DNA from: Thermodesulfobium acidiphilum
GTDB lineage: Bacteria; Thermodesulfobiota; Thermodesulfobiia; Thermodesulfobiales; Thermodesulfobiaceae
Direction: 5' to 3'
Length of the DNA: 64,000 nucleotides
NCBI RefSeq assembly: GCF_003057965.1
Contig: NZ_CP020921.1
Coordinates: forward strand, 941,001-1,005,000
This document shows positions 36,153-45,995 of this stretch, in pieces (the first letter of the stretch is position 1; the number at the start of each line of letters is the position of its first letter). The notes below the pieces were generated by a model. That model was not told where the DNA came from, did no database searches, and saw only the letters and a program-made list of their open reading frames with translations. A program made the translations under genes and the position numbers.

Positions 36153-37361
36153 TTAGATTTGTTTTTTATTCTTAAAATCCTTTTTAAACATAGTGTCCCA
36201 CGGATCAATTAATATCTTTTCATCAGGTATCTCTAAATTATTATATTTGCTATGCGGACAGCCTATGAATATGATATCGCTTTTTTCTATTAATTCATCT
36301 TCGGATAAAAATCTAGGATCTTTTATAAATGGATCTGAGCAAAGGAGCGTGCAGTTTTCAAACTCTAATATGTGTTTTAACTTGTATGAAAGAGATTCTC
36401 TCTTGTCATCGCTATCTGGCTTAAATGCCATGCCAAGAATACCTACAACCTTGTTCTCAAGGGATATTCTTTGTTTTAGTTGCTCTACAAGAAAGTAAGG
36501 AAGTCCTTCGTTTACGAGCATAGCTGCATGTCCTAAGAAGAAATTGTTCTTGCTAAAGGCAGCAAGCTGCATGGTATCCTTAAAAAGACATGGCCCTGCA
36601 GTAAAGCCTGCTCTAGGAAGGTCCTTTGCTCTCGGGTAGTTATACACAATAGCATCATATATCTTGTAGAAGTCAAGGTTATTTTGCGTGGCAATTTGGT
36701 AGAACTGATTTGCAATGGAGAACTTTATATACCTATAGACGTTTGTAAAGAGCTTTGCCAATTCTGCTTCCATAAAGGAGAGCCTTATTACTTCAGACGT
36801 AATAATCTTGAACAGTTTTTCAGCTTCAGAAAAGGATGAGTCGTCTTCAGAAGAAATTATCTGTGGAAGAGTAGAAATCTCCTTTATAGCATAGCCCTGA
36901 GCAATCCTTTCTGGACAAAAGGATACTCTTGTCTTCAGATTGCTCTTTCTAAGGTAGTCAATTATCCTCTCAGTAGTGCCAGGATATACAGTGCTTCTTA
37001 AGATTATGTGCTGATTATCTGAAAAGAGATTTATAAATCTTGAGAAAAAGTCTCTAAATAAGACAAAGTTAGGTGATAGGTGTTCATCTACTGGAGTTCC
37101 TATTACTATGACAATGAACTTTGAATCCTTAATTACATCTCTATCGTCAGTAACGAAAAGGGTTTTGTCAAGAGTAGTTTTTAATATCTCTTCTGCGCCT
37201 TGTTCCATAAAGGGCATTACTTTGTTTTTTACTAAATTTATTGCATCCTTATTTATGTCATACAAGATTGTTTTTATATTTTTGTTTGCAAAGGATAGGC
37301 CTAAGGGTAGACCTACATGTCCTAAGCCGCCTATTACACATACGTCATACTTAAAGCTCAA
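36153..37361 (-). CDS. UDP-glucose/GDP-mannose dehydrogenase family protein
   Basis: 402 aa. GxGxxG-like GGLGHVGLPLG, SCPER-type FCPERIAQG, catalytic cysteine in AGPCLFKD, and the C-terminal AFKPDSDDKRES of nucleotide-sugar dehydrogenases (WecC/UDP-N-acetylmannosaminuronate type). The start is set at TTG 37361, because GGAGG lies five bases upstream; the TTG at 37373 overlaps that site. Oxidises a UDP-sugar to a uronic acid. Next to an epimerase, suggesting a uronic or pentose-type sugar donor. Confidence 0.85.
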   Translation of the reverse strand: MSFKYDVCVIGGLGHVGLPLGLSFANKNIKTILYDINKDAINLVKNKVMPFMEQGAEEILKTTLDKTLFVTDDRDVIKDSKFIVIVIGTPVDEHLSPNFVLFRDFFSRFINLFSDNQHIILRSTVYPGTTERIIDYLRKSNLKTRVSFCPERIAQGYAIKEISTLPQIISSEDDSSFSEAEKLFKIITSEVIRLSFMEAELAKLFTNVYRYIKFSIANQFYQIATQNNLDFYKIYDAIVYNYPRAKDLPRAGFTAGPCLFKDTMQLAAFSKNNFFLGHAAMLVNEGLPYFLVEQLKQRISLENKVVGILGMAFKPDSDDKRESLSYKLKHILEFENCTLLCSDPFIKDPRFLSEDELIEKSDIIFIGCPHSKYNNLEIPDEKILIDPWDTMFKKDFKNKKQI

Positions 37362-37414
37362 TTTAACCTCCAATTATTTAGATTAATTATTAAGATTAAT
37401 TATTTAAAACAGAT

Positions 37415-37855
37415 TTATCTTTTAAAAATTGCCCTGTCATACACTACATAATTTAACAGTGAAGCTATTCCTATTCCAATTGCAACGTTTAATATATAGT
37501 TTAATTTGAAAAAGTAATCAAAGAAGGCAAAAGAAACAGTTCTGATGACAATTGCAAGCGTGTTGGAAGAATAGAAAAGAATTAGTTGTTTTAAAAGCTT
37601 GTATCCTTTTTCAAAAACGCAGTCTCTCCATGTCCAGGCCCTGTGTAAAAAGAATGCAAACAATATGCTCAAGATGAGGGCAATAAAGTTAGAAATATTT
37701 TTTAAAAGAGTAGAGTTCATTCTGAAAAGATCTATGAAGACATATATTAGAAGAAAGTTAAAGGCAGCAGAAATTAAACCTATCAGGATAAACCTAATTA
37801 CCCTTTCTTTATGCGTGAGAAAAACTTTATCAGCATTCAATTCTAAATCTTTAAT
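37415..37855 (-). CDS. GtrA-like flippase, probable ATT start
   Basis: About 146 aa, four helices, GtrA/DPMS family: VIRFILIGLISAAFNFLLIYVF, then LHRAWTWRD and YVVYDRAIFKR. Flips polyprenyl-phosphate-linked sugar. Candidate starts are TTG 37867, ATT 37855 and TTG 37843. GGAGG occupies 37865-37861, overlapping the first TTG and five bases before the ATT, so the ATT is favoured. First gene of the gtrA-dehydrogenase-epimerase-GT2-GT-C run. Confidence 0.8.
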   Translation of the reverse strand: MKDLELNADKVFLTHKERVIRFILIGLISAAFNFLLIYVFIDLFRMNSTLLKNISNFIALILSILFAFFLHRAWTWRDCVFEKGYKLLKQLILFYSSNTLAIVIRTVSFAFFDYFFKLNYILNVAIGIGIASLLNYVVYDRAIFKR

Positions 37856-37913
37856 ATGAACCTCCAATTGGTTGTGATCACAAATTAAAAAAACAATTCA
37901 TAATTATTCTACA

Positions 37914-40295
37914 TTACTTTTCAATATTTAATTCTATTGGCTTAGATTCATAATAACCAGTTTCATCATAACTTATTATTCTTAAGGTTAAAATGTGTTT
38001 CCCATAACTTAATTCGTTCAAAGGTATTGAACCACTAAATCCGGAATATTCATAATTTAAATTATTAAAAGCCTTACTTACATCAGGTCTTTGGACTCCA
38101 CTTCCTAACGGATAAAAATATTTATTATCTATTACTGCAATAACACCTCTATCAGCATTTTTTGCAACGCTGTCTACTGCCCAGCCAGACATTTGGATAA
38201 TGTCATTTTTATCATTTTTTGTTAGATTTATATCAGTTGGAGGTGTAGGATTTTGTGATAAGTTATATAAAGGCTTTGTATTATTTAATGTGATTGATTC
38301 TATTGTGTAAGAGGTTGGTTGATTTAATAAATGAGTGTTTTGAGTCAAAAAGCTAATATCTTTAAATTTAGCATCAGAATTATAAAAAATCACATTATAG
38401 CTATTATCATAATCTAAGTTTATGCCTTTTGTAATAATTTTAAAAGATTTTATTTTCAAGAGGTTATAAGCATCCCCATTCATTATGTCGTTTAAATCGC
38501 TTTGGTTTCTAATAAAATATTTTACAAAAAGGTGATCCCCAGATACAGTAGGAATAAATCTATATGGACCAACTATTTGATTGTTTGATAGCTTAAAAGA
38601 TATGTAAATTTGGCTAAGAGGTTTGTAAAGAATATCTATAATATGAGATATAAAGGTCGGATTGATATAAATATCCATAAAATCAGCATTTGAGGGCAAA
38701 TCAACCCATTGATTTAATTCAGTTTTTATACTTGATATTGAAGTCAAATTTAGATCATGACATGAATCTCTTCTTGTAAGAAGACTATACCTATTTCCCT
38801 GAATTTCAGTTCTATAACAAGATAATATTGCCATAAAAGTATATGGCTCAGAGAATAAGGGATATCTGTTATCAATATCCTCAAATGTGTAAATTATTTT
38901 TTGCAAAGTTATATCGCTTAAAATTTGCTTTGCATTCTGCTCATCAAGATATGGAGTATATGCAGAATAAGCTTGTGGGATAATTTGTGGGGTAAATTTA
39001 AAATTATAACCCTGAGCCATCATAAGATCCCAGGGAATTATTGTAACAGATTTATCTCCAATAGTCTGAAGAATCGCTGAATCAATTTTAAATTGGTTAC
39101 GAATAGCGCTATCTGTTGATTGCTGAAGTTTGATTCTTTCGTGTTTGTTAAAACTTAGATTTATAAAATTAATAATGGATTTAGTACTATTGGCACCGTT
39201 AATATTTACTGAACCACCAATTAAATTAAAGCAAAATATAAACAAGAAAATAAAATTTATGAAATTATTTGACAACCTCATTCTTGAATAAAGAAGAATG
39301 GTAAATGCTATTACAATTATACAAACTGTAAAAAAGGATAAAGCATGTCCGCCAGCTATACCAGGATCCTGTCTAACAAAACCTTCTTTAAAAACAAGAA
39401 ATAACAATAATAAAAGTAAAAAAAGTTGAGAAAAAAGAATTTTTTGCTTATTTTTATACGAATTTAAAATTAAATAAATAAAATATAAAAGTGTAGTTAT
39501 CGCACCAAATGTCTGTAAAATCCTACCATTTAAAAACATTGCTGGAGTATATCCTTTTATTATTTCATATACTCCCATAAAGAGATCAGGTAAATTAGAC
39601 AAATTTTGTCCAATAAGTAGATAGATAAGTAGAAAAACTAAGATAAATGAAAATAATCCGACAAAGCCTTGAAAGAAATTTTTTTTACTTTTGAAATTAT
39701 ATTCTATTAAAAATGGATATATTAGTAAGAATAATATTGAAAAGGGGATAATGTTAAATTTGATAAGCGAGCTAAATGCGAACAAAGCCCCAGACAAGAC
39801 ATATCTTATCAAAACAATCTTATTATTTTTTATAAAATCGCAATTAAAAGTATCAGCAATTATCAGAGTTGCCATCAGGCAAAGAAGCATTGAGATAGGG
39901 ATAGAAGATGATACTATGATGCTAATTGCAACTATATATATATATGATGCTATTGAATTGTGAATATTAGAATCTTTGTTCTTAAAAACATATAAATACA
40001 AAAAATAAATAAATATTGCACAGAAACTAAGTCTTACAAAAATACTTGTGATAGCTGTTATAAGCCATAACAAATGATTGCTATAAAAATAAGTATTCTC
40101 CAAAAAGCCAAGAGGTCCAAAGGTAAATATTATCTCTTTACCCCATTGCAAATTATTTGAAAATGCATATCCAAGAAGCCAGCACCATGATGTGTCTAGA
40201 GTATCGCCAGTTGGAGCAAAAACCTTTACAAGATCAGGAATAGTAGTTAAAATAAGAATAAATACAGTTATAATTAAAAAAGTTTTCTTTCTCAT
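37914..40295 (-). CDS. Large polytopic membrane protein with C-terminal beta domain
   Basis: 793 aa. About 11 helices in the first 400 residues, with an acidic segment after helix 1 (GDTLDTSWCW) as in GT-C enzymes, then about 390 residues of extracytoplasmic sequence. The last 95 residues (MSGWAVDSVAKNAD, IDNKYFYPLG, RPDVSKAF, EYSGFSGSIPL, GKHILTLRI) form a beta-rich domain also present at the C-terminus of the 47219 protein. ATG start with a weak ribosome site. Likely a glycosyltransferase or polymerase of surface polysaccharide; family unrecognised. Confidence 0.6.
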   Translation of the reverse strand: MRKKTFLIITVFILILTTIPDLVKVFAPTGDTLDTSWCWLLGYAFSNNLQWGKEIIFTFGPLGFLENTYFYSNHLLWLITAITSIFVRLSFCAIFIYFLYLYVFKNKDSNIHNSIASYIYIVAISIIVSSSIPISMLLCLMATLIIADTFNCDFIKNNKIVLIRYVLSGALFAFSSLIKFNIIPFSILFLLIYPFLIEYNFKSKKNFFQGFVGLFSFILVFLLIYLLIGQNLSNLPDLFMGVYEIIKGYTPAMFLNGRILQTFGAITTLLYFIYLILNSYKNKQKILFSQLFLLLLLLFLVFKEGFVRQDPGIAGGHALSFFTVCIIVIAFTILLYSRMRLSNNFINFIFLFIFCFNLIGGSVNINGANSTKSIINFINLSFNKHERIKLQQSTDSAIRNQFKIDSAILQTIGDKSVTIIPWDLMMAQGYNFKFTPQIIPQAYSAYTPYLDEQNAKQILSDITLQKIIYTFEDIDNRYPLFSEPYTFMAILSCYRTEIQGNRYSLLTRRDSCHDLNLTSISSIKTELNQWVDLPSNADFMDIYINPTFISHIIDILYKPLSQIYISFKLSNNQIVGPYRFIPTVSGDHLFVKYFIRNQSDLNDIMNGDAYNLLKIKSFKIITKGINLDYDNSYNVIFYNSDAKFKDISFLTQNTHLLNQPTSYTIESITLNNTKPLYNLSQNPTPPTDINLTKNDKNDIIQMSGWAVDSVAKNADRGVIAVIDNKYFYPLGSGVQRPDVSKAFNNLNYEYSGFSGSIPLNELSYGKHILTLRIISYDETGYYESKPIELNIEK

Positions 40296-40460
40296 TTCTT
40301 ATAGAAAATTCCTTTCATTATCAATTACTGATTTTTTACAATAATTTTAGATACAATAAAATACTTCGCATACCCCATTTGTGTTCTAAAATTAAATTCT
40401 AATTATAACAAATTCCATTGTAATTATAAAAGTAAAAAAATATATAAATTTCCTAAAAAA

Positions 40461-41465
40461 TTAGAAAACAACCTTTACAGGCAGGTAATTAACCCTAAAA
40501 TTTTCTGGAATGTTTGTTAGTGGCTCTAGCTCAACAACTACAGAAAGTCCATCTTTTGTAAAAGGTGAGACTAAAACAGGCGGAATTTTTTGAGTTTGAG
40601 CTTTTAATCCAACAATTCTAGCTTCTATAGATTGGCCATCAGGGAAAATAACCCTGGCTTTTTTATTTAAAACAACATATTTTGATTTATCTGGATCCAA
40701 AAATGCTTCTATTCGAATATTATTATCAATTTGTATAGAAATTAGATCACTATCTTTACTTACTAATTCTCCCTCTTTTACAAAATCAAGTGCGATCGTT
40801 CCAGATTGAGGAGCCTTTACAATCAAACTTTCCAAAATAGATTTTAACTCATTCAAACGTACGTTATCAGAAATAGGAGGAGTATATGTAACATTATTGC
40901 TTTCTAAGCTGGATTTAATTTGAAGATAAGATATCTCTGCAGAATTTAGTTGAGAAAGTGCGTTTGACACCTCAGCGTTTGTAGCCGCACCTTTTTCTCT
41001 TAGACTCAATATCTCTTTGTAAGTTTTTAAACGATATTCATAAAGTTCTTTTGCACTTTTCAACATTTCTGGACTGGGTTTTAAAGGTGTCACAGGTTTT
41101 ACTTGTTGCAAATTACTTGCTAATTCTTTATATTGATTTTCAAGAACTTGATTGTTTATTTTTGCTATAATTTCACCCTTAGAAACTTTTTCACCTGGTT
41201 TTTTTATAAATTCTATATACCCATCATATGGCGCCTTAATTGTAATCTGATTGTAAATTAAATAACCTGGAGCATTTATGAAGAATAAATTATAAACAGT
41301 CTTGTATATCAAATAACCACCAAAAACGATAAACGGAAGCAAAAATAAAATAAGAACAATTCTAAACCTCCATTTTGAAATAGGTCTTTTTGCAGGGGCA
41401 TAATTTACTTTTAAAGTATTATATTCATCTGGTGAAGTAGGTGGTTTGCTAAATTTAATTTTCAT
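40461..41465 (-). CDS. HlyD-family membrane fusion protein
   Basis: 334 aa. A single helix at about 34-55 (FRIVLILFLLPFIVFGGYLIY), a biotinyl-lipoyl half (TIKAPYDGYIEFIKKPGEKVSKGEIIAKI), a helical hairpin around 110-190, and the second lipoyl half (IVKAPQSGTIALDFVKEGELV). Alg44-like adaptors in synthase-dependent polysaccharide secretion have this layout. GGAGG seven bases before the ATG. Overlaps the TolC-like gene by 11 bases. Bridges the inner-membrane synthase and the outer-membrane channel. Confidence 0.85.
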   Translation of the reverse strand: MKIKFSKPPTSPDEYNTLKVNYAPAKRPISKWRFRIVLILFLLPFIVFGGYLIYKTVYNLFFINAPGYLIYNQITIKAPYDGYIEFIKKPGEKVSKGEIIAKINNQVLENQYKELASNLQQVKPVTPLKPSPEMLKSAKELYEYRLKTYKEILSLREKGAATNAEVSNALSQLNSAEISYLQIKSSLESNNVTYTPPISDNVRLNELKSILESLIVKAPQSGTIALDFVKEGELVSKDSDLISIQIDNNIRIEAFLDPDKSKYVVLNKKARVIFPDGQSIEARIVGLKAQTQKIPPVLVSPFTKDGLSVVVELEPLTNIPENFRVNYLPVKVVF

Positions 41466-43359
41466 TTTTTAACCTCCAGAAATCTTCAAGAGATTGAATT
41501 GTAATCCCTGAAAAATTGCTTTTTTCTTCAAAAGTCTTATATAAATCTCCCCATCTTAAAAGTGAATTATTAATTCCTATTGTTGCAAAAGTTTCATCCT
41601 CGGGTAAAACAGACGTTGGCTCACAAGAAATAGCTACACTAAAATGTAAATTAGGATTTTCTTCCATAATTTTATCTCCAATTTCCACAATTTTATCTGT
41701 ATTTATGGTATATATCATAAGAATAACTTCGTTTAAACCAGCTTTATTTAGGCTTTCTAATAACTTATGATCTTCGGCATCTTTGTAATTCATAGAAAGT
41801 CCAATCGGCAATGTGGTTGAGGCATGAACTTCAGCAATCGTCTTAATTATTCCTTTATTCCAAGAATTCCTATCCTTTTCTGGAAGCTGATTTTTTTCTA
41901 TGTCTAACTGTATTCCAGAAAAATTAAATTTACTTAATTTATTAATAATGTAAATTAATTTACTTCGATATTTATCCAACACCCAATCAGGATCTCCAAG
42001 TAATAATTCTACATTTATATGTCTTTTATTGGCTTCTTGAATAAATTTATTTAGAATATTTGCATCACTTTGGTTTGAAATCACTTGCTTAATCTCTGTA
42101 TTATTTAAAGATAAAAATATTCGTTTTGTTGATTTTGGAAGTTGTAACCAGAAATTTTTACCTAAAGTTTTATACAATTCTAATCCATTCCAGACATACC
42201 AATTCAAATATTCATTGTCTGTATTTCCATTAATAACTTTAGTACTAGTTGCACTAATCTTGTTCTCATTTTTAGAACTGGCAAAAGATATTGAAGTTTT
42301 ATCAGCAGTATTAGTTGAATCAAAAACATCAATAATTTTCGAAATCAAATTTTCATTACTCCTATCAAAATCGCTACATTTATATATATTATTGCTGAAA
42401 CCAACCAGACCTAAAATATCTGCCTTTGCTTTAAATAGATCAAGTAAAGCCTCAAGATAGTCATTGGCAGTTTGATATAAATAATATTTTGATTTCATAA
42501 CATTATAAAAATAATCTCCAGGATCAATTGAACTTCTTAATTTAGCGGTGTTATAACCTGCCAAAGCAGCATCAAACCTATCTCTTGCTGTTTTTAAGTT
42601 TTCATATCTTGACTGAAGCCAAAGATAACTGCTATTAGCCGTATCCTTATAAGCCTTTTCTTGATAATCCAATTCTAATTGAGCCTTTTGCACTCTTAAT
42701 AAATTCTTAGAATATGATACATCCTGCCATTTTTTATCACAAAATGGCATACTAACGGTTAAGGAAGCCATTATATTCCAGCCAGCGCTCCCCTGAAAGC
42801 CGCTCTGGACACCGCTTGAAACACTAAGGTTCCCAGAAGAAAATATAGAATTAGTCTCTCTCAATACCTTCTTATAACCTTCAAGTTTTTCAGCATACAA
42901 TTGAATTTGTGGATTCTTATACATGGAATCTAAGATAAATTGATACGTTATAAAATCCGTATTTAAATTTGGATATACAGGCTGAAAGTTATATAAATTA
43001 TTTGAAGTAATTAACTTTAAGGCACCAAGTGCATCTTGCGCTTGCTTGAAATAAACAGATTTGTTGCGCTTTACAACAACAAATTCGGTATTGAGCTCTA
43101 ATCTGTCAGATTCTAAAATTAATCCTACTTTTTGCCTTTCTAACAGTATATCTTTTGTTGATTGTTTATCCTTTAAAAATTCATTAGCTAAATCTAATTG
43201 AATTAATCTTATATAATATTCTGAATAAGCATAAATCAGGGATTTACTTGCTTGCCATCTTTTTAAATTAATTTCTGTGGCACTTTGATTTTTCAAAGAT
43301 TCATTTAAAATTAAATTTTGTTTAAGAGACTGTCTTGTACCAAATAAAGGTATATTTAA
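41455..43359 (-). CDS. TolC-like protein (main part) fused to TIM-barrel glycosidase-like domain, after frameshift
   Basis: From 43359 the -1 frame continues the N-terminal fragment without loss: LNIPLFGTRQSLKQNLIL, then about 330 residues of TolC-type outer-membrane efflux protein with long coiled helices. From about residue 370 a different domain begins, with RIFLSLNNTEIK, VELLLGDPDW and FSGIQLDIEKNQLP. It reads as a TIM barrel with a D-x-E pair, like putative glycoside hydrolases. So one chain would combine an export channel with a possible polysaccharide-trimming domain. If not rescued by frameshifting, this part lacks signal and start; a GAG/ATG-like restart near 43296 is weak. Confidence 0.6.
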   Translation of the reverse strand, partial: LNIPLFGTRQSLKQNLILNESLKNQSATEINLKRWQASKSLIYAYSEYYIRLIQLDLANEFLKDKQSTKDILLERQKVGLILESDRLELNTEFVVVKRNKSVYFKQAQDALGALKLITSNNLYNFQPVYPNLNTDFITYQFILDSMYKNPQIQLYAEKLEGYKKVLRETNSIFSSGNLSVSSGVQSGFQGSAGWNIMASLTVSMPFCDKKWQDVSYSKNLLRVQKAQLELDYQEKAYKDTANSSYLWLQSRYENLKTARDRFDAALAGYNTAKLRSSIDPGDYFYNVMKSKYYLYQTANDYLEALLDLFKAKADILGLVGFSNNIYKCSDFDRSNENLISKIIDVFDSTNTADKTSISFASSKNENKISATSTKVINGNTDNEYLNWYVWNGLELYKTLGKNFWLQLPKSTKRIFLSLNNTEIKQVISNQSDANILNKFIQEANKRHINVELLLGDPDWVLDKYRSKLIYIINKLSKFNFSGIQLDIEKNQLPEKDRNSWNKGIIKTIAEVHASTTLPIGLSMNYKDAEDHKLLESLNKAGLNEVILMIYTINTDKIVEIGDKIMEENPNLHFSVAISCEPTSVLPEDETFATIGINNSLLRWGDLYKTFEEKSNFSGITIQSLEDFWRLKNEN

Positions 43360-43727
43360 CCTATATTTGTAGAAAATTCGTTATATCTTTCCTGCAACGG
43401 CGTAAGTGTCTCTGTGTAACTATTTGTAACACCGTTTTGTCCTGTTGTAAAAACATTATAAGTAGAAGTTTGCACAGGATTTGAATAGTTGTTATAAGTT
43501 ACGCTACCAAATAAGGTAGGATAGAGTGCAATTTTATCCAACTCCACCTGCATTTTTGCAATATCATACTCTTTCTTAGCTATTTCAAGATCAGGATTTG
43601 CTTCTATTAGATTTTGCATTTGCTCTATCGTAATAATTTGAGCTCTGCAAACATTAGATAAAATAAAAAAACACAAAAAAAATAAAAAAAGGGTAGTTAA
43701 CTTAATAAAAAAGCAACGAAAGGCCAC
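43356..43727 (-). CDS. TolC-like protein, N-terminal fragment before frameshift
   Basis: GTG start at 43727 with GGGGAGG eight bases upstream. Signal peptide AFRCFFIKLTTLFLFFLCFF, cleavage near CRA. Then the usual TolC first helix (ITIEQMQNLIEANPDLEIAKKEYDIAK) and TLFGSVTYNNY. It ends at TAA 43356, where GGTTAAATATACC appears to lack one T: a T inserted there gives a frame that continues smoothly. One deletion explains both gene halves. Real mutation, sequencing error and programmed -1 frameshift cannot be separated by eye, but no classical slippery heptamer is present. Confidence 0.7.
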   Translation of the reverse strand: MAFRCFFIKLTTLFLFFLCFFILSNVCRAQIITIEQMQNLIEANPDLEIAKKEYDIAKMQVELDKIALYPTLFGSVTYNNYSNPVQTSTYNVFTTGQNGVTNSYTETLTPLQERYNEFSTNIG

Positions 43728-43729
43728 TA

Positions 43730-45049
43730 TTAAAACCTCCCCTTTCTTAACACCCACCAGGGTGCTATATTTGAATCAAGATGTGATTTGTTGATAATAG
43801 AATGGAAAATAGCCAAAGCAGTATTCATTCTCGACACAAATGCAAAAAGAGGAAATAACGGGATATAAAAGAAGTAAACAATATCCTCCTTTAACCTATC
43901 AGAAATCAAAAGAAAATATAACAAAAAATATATAGATAAAACTAACAAATAAAAGATATAAACAATAAGAAATAAAGCGATGACATAAGGTGTAGGAAAT
44001 GTATAAAACAGAAAAATTGTATAAAGTATTATTACAAATGGCAAAATTATTTGCATAAAATAAGTAATAATTATCGTTGAAAAATAATTAATCCAATTAA
44101 GAAACCCTGGTCTTATATTATCCAAATATTTTCGCCCTATAATATAAAACAGATCCCCTTCCCAACGTATTCTTTGTTTAAAATAACCTAAAAAAGTTTC
44201 AGGCACATCTGTATGCCCTACCATATATGGATCAAACACAATTCTCCAATTTTTATTTCTTCCAAAATACTGTTTAATCCTGATAGTCAAATCCAAATCT
44301 TCTGCCGAACCAGTATTCCAGCCACCCACTAAGTCTAAAACCTTCTTTCTAAAAACCCCAAAAGCTCCAGATATATTATTTACAATACCAAAAGCAGACA
44401 GACCTGCTTTGCCAGCAGATATACTCAAAATATATTCTAAGGCCTGAAGCCTCGTGGCTAATGATTTGCTTGCATTTCTTACGCGCAAATTGCCAGCAAC
44501 TGCAATTACATTTTCATCGTTAAAATGATTAACAGCCTTCACTACCATGTCGTTATCAAAAGAAGTATCTCCATCAAGAGCTATAAAGATCTCCCCACTT
44601 GCTATTTTTAGTGCCACATTCAAAGAAGAAATTTTACCACCTCGTTGCCATTTGGGTATTATAATTAATTTTCTATTATCGGTTGTATCAACAAGTTCTT
44701 TACAACTTTGTGCGGCCTGTAAGGTATCTTTATTTTGTAATGCACCATCAATCACAGCTATTATTTCAATAAGTCCTGGATATGTTTGGAAAGTTAAAGA
44801 TTTGATTGTATTGATTACGCTAATCCCTTCAGAATAGCAGGTGATACAACAACTAACAGGAGGTAATTTTGTTAATAAATCACTTTGAAAAAGATAATCC
44901 TTTGCAAATTTAAATATACCAATTATTATAAATAATAGTAATGGACCTTCAAAAAATACTACAAATGGCGTAAACATGAGAATAAAGGTTAGGAATGAAC
45001 TATGAGAATTAATAATACTTGAGAAAGCTAAATAAACTGAATCAATCAT
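43730..45049 (-). CDS. Processive family 2 glycosyltransferase (polysaccharide synthase)
   Basis: 439 aa. Helix at 18-48, a cytoplasmic GT-A domain, then about four C-terminal helices. Processive synthase residues are visible: D101 (VIDGAL), D159/D161 (ALDGDTSFD), E250-D251 (SAEDLDL) and Q292-R293-I-R-W296, the QxxRW motif of cellulose, chitin and PNAG-type synthases. It overlaps the zinc-ribbon gene upstream by eight bases and precedes the TolC- and HlyD-like genes. Makes and extrudes the exopolysaccharide. Confidence 0.9.
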   Translation of the reverse strand: MIDSVYLAFSSIINSHSSFLTFILMFTPFVVFFEGPLLLFIIIGIFKFAKDYLFQSDLLTKLPPVSCCITCYSEGISVINTIKSLTFQTYPGLIEIIAVIDGALQNKDTLQAAQSCKELVDTTDNRKLIIIPKWQRGGKISSLNVALKIASGEIFIALDGDTSFDNDMVVKAVNHFNDENVIAVAGNLRVRNASKSLATRLQALEYILSISAGKAGLSAFGIVNNISGAFGVFRKKVLDLVGGWNTGSAEDLDLTIRIKQYFGRNKNWRIVFDPYMVGHTDVPETFLGYFKQRIRWEGDLFYIIGRKYLDNIRPGFLNWINYFSTIIITYFMQIILPFVIILYTIFLFYTFPTPYVIALFLIVYIFYLLVLSIYFLLYFLLISDRLKEDIVYFFYIPLFPLFAFVSRMNTALAIFHSIINKSHLDSNIAPWWVLRKGRF

Positions 45050-45992
45050 TATCTGTATCTAACTCGTTCATTAAGTTCTCAGCGTCAGACTCATCTGACA
45101 ACTCAAAAGAATATTTAATCTTCTTATGAAATCTAATCTTTACCTCTTTATCAGGCTGAATATTTTTTACAACTTCTTCTATTCTTTTGCAGATGCCTTT
45201 CTTATAAGTTGCAGGTAAAAAAATCCAAAGCTTATAATTTTCATCCCTACATACAACATCGGTATTACGAAGTATTTCACTTATTCTATTGGCAATTTCT
45301 CTATAAATTTCCATTGATTTACTAATTCCATAATACTCAATTACCTCTTCAATATTCTGAAATTTTATTAATAGTAAACCAAAAGAAAAGTTTTTATTTC
45401 TTCTAAAAAGCTTTATAAACCAATCTAATATTAACTGAAAGTATTCAAGAGAAACATATTTAAAGCTCTCGTTTAAGATTGAAAATACAATTTTCTTTTG
45501 TTCAAGCAAAAGCCACTCATAACCAAATAAAGTCATCTTGATAGTGTAAAATTCCTGGACTTTTAATTTGTCTGGGCTACCCTGTTCACCACAAGTCATA
45601 CAACGATAAATTGTTTCAGGCTCATCAAAAACAAAACCACAGTTATTGCACACGTATTGTGCTGTAGGCAAATCATAATCTACTCCAATATGTTTTAGAT
45701 GAGTATTACACTTTGGGCATATTAAATCATAGCCTTTGTTAAATTCTTCTTGCTTGCCAACATATCCACATGTAAAACAATGAAGAAAGCGCGAGCGTTT
45801 TATGTCTATACTTTTACAATTTGGGCAAACATCAACAAAATATATGTGAGCACTGGAACAATTATTACAAAGTCTAACTCTATCAATAAGTTTATTAAAT
45901 TTAATAACATTTCTTCTAACTAACTCTTTATACCATTCTGTATCATTTTTATTTTCACTTAAGCACTCAATAATTGGATAAGTATAAAGCAT
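45042..45992 (-). CDS. TackOD1-type zinc-ribbon protein with degenerate GGDEF-like domain
   Basis: 316 aa. Six CxxC pairs: C42/45, C56/59, C72/75, C92/95, C115/118, C131/134, with HIGVDYDLPT after the fourth, matching the TackOD1 output domain. From about 195 a nucleotide-cyclase-like domain (FGLLLIKFQNIEEVIEYYG) has YKLWIFLP where GGDEF should be, so it cannot make cyclic di-GMP. The first residues LYTYPIIE are normally internal in such proteins. The stop codon of the upstream gene lies two codons earlier in the same frame, so this is the C-terminal half of a split protein. Probably controls the adjacent synthase. Confidence 0.7.
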   Translation of the reverse strand: MLYTYPIIECLSENKNDTEWYKELVRRNVIKFNKLIDRVRLCNNCSSAHIYFVDVCPNCKSIDIKRSRFLHCFTCGYVGKQEEFNKGYDLICPKCNTHLKHIGVDYDLPTAQYVCNNCGFVFDEPETIYRCMTCGEQGSPDKLKVQEFYTIKMTLFGYEWLLLEQKKIVFSILNESFKYVSLEYFQLILDWFIKLFRRNKNFSFGLLLIKFQNIEEVIEYYGISKSMEIYREIANRISEILRNTDVVCRDENYKLWIFLPATYKKGICKRIEEVVKNIQPDKEVKIRFHKKIKYSFELSDESDAENLMNELDTDND

Positions 45993-45995
45993 TGT

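Noticed and set aside
43356..43361. Programmed -1 frameshift in the TolC-like gene
   Set aside because: No slippery heptamer of the X XXY YYZ type and no clear stimulatory hairpin; a one-base deletion is simpler.
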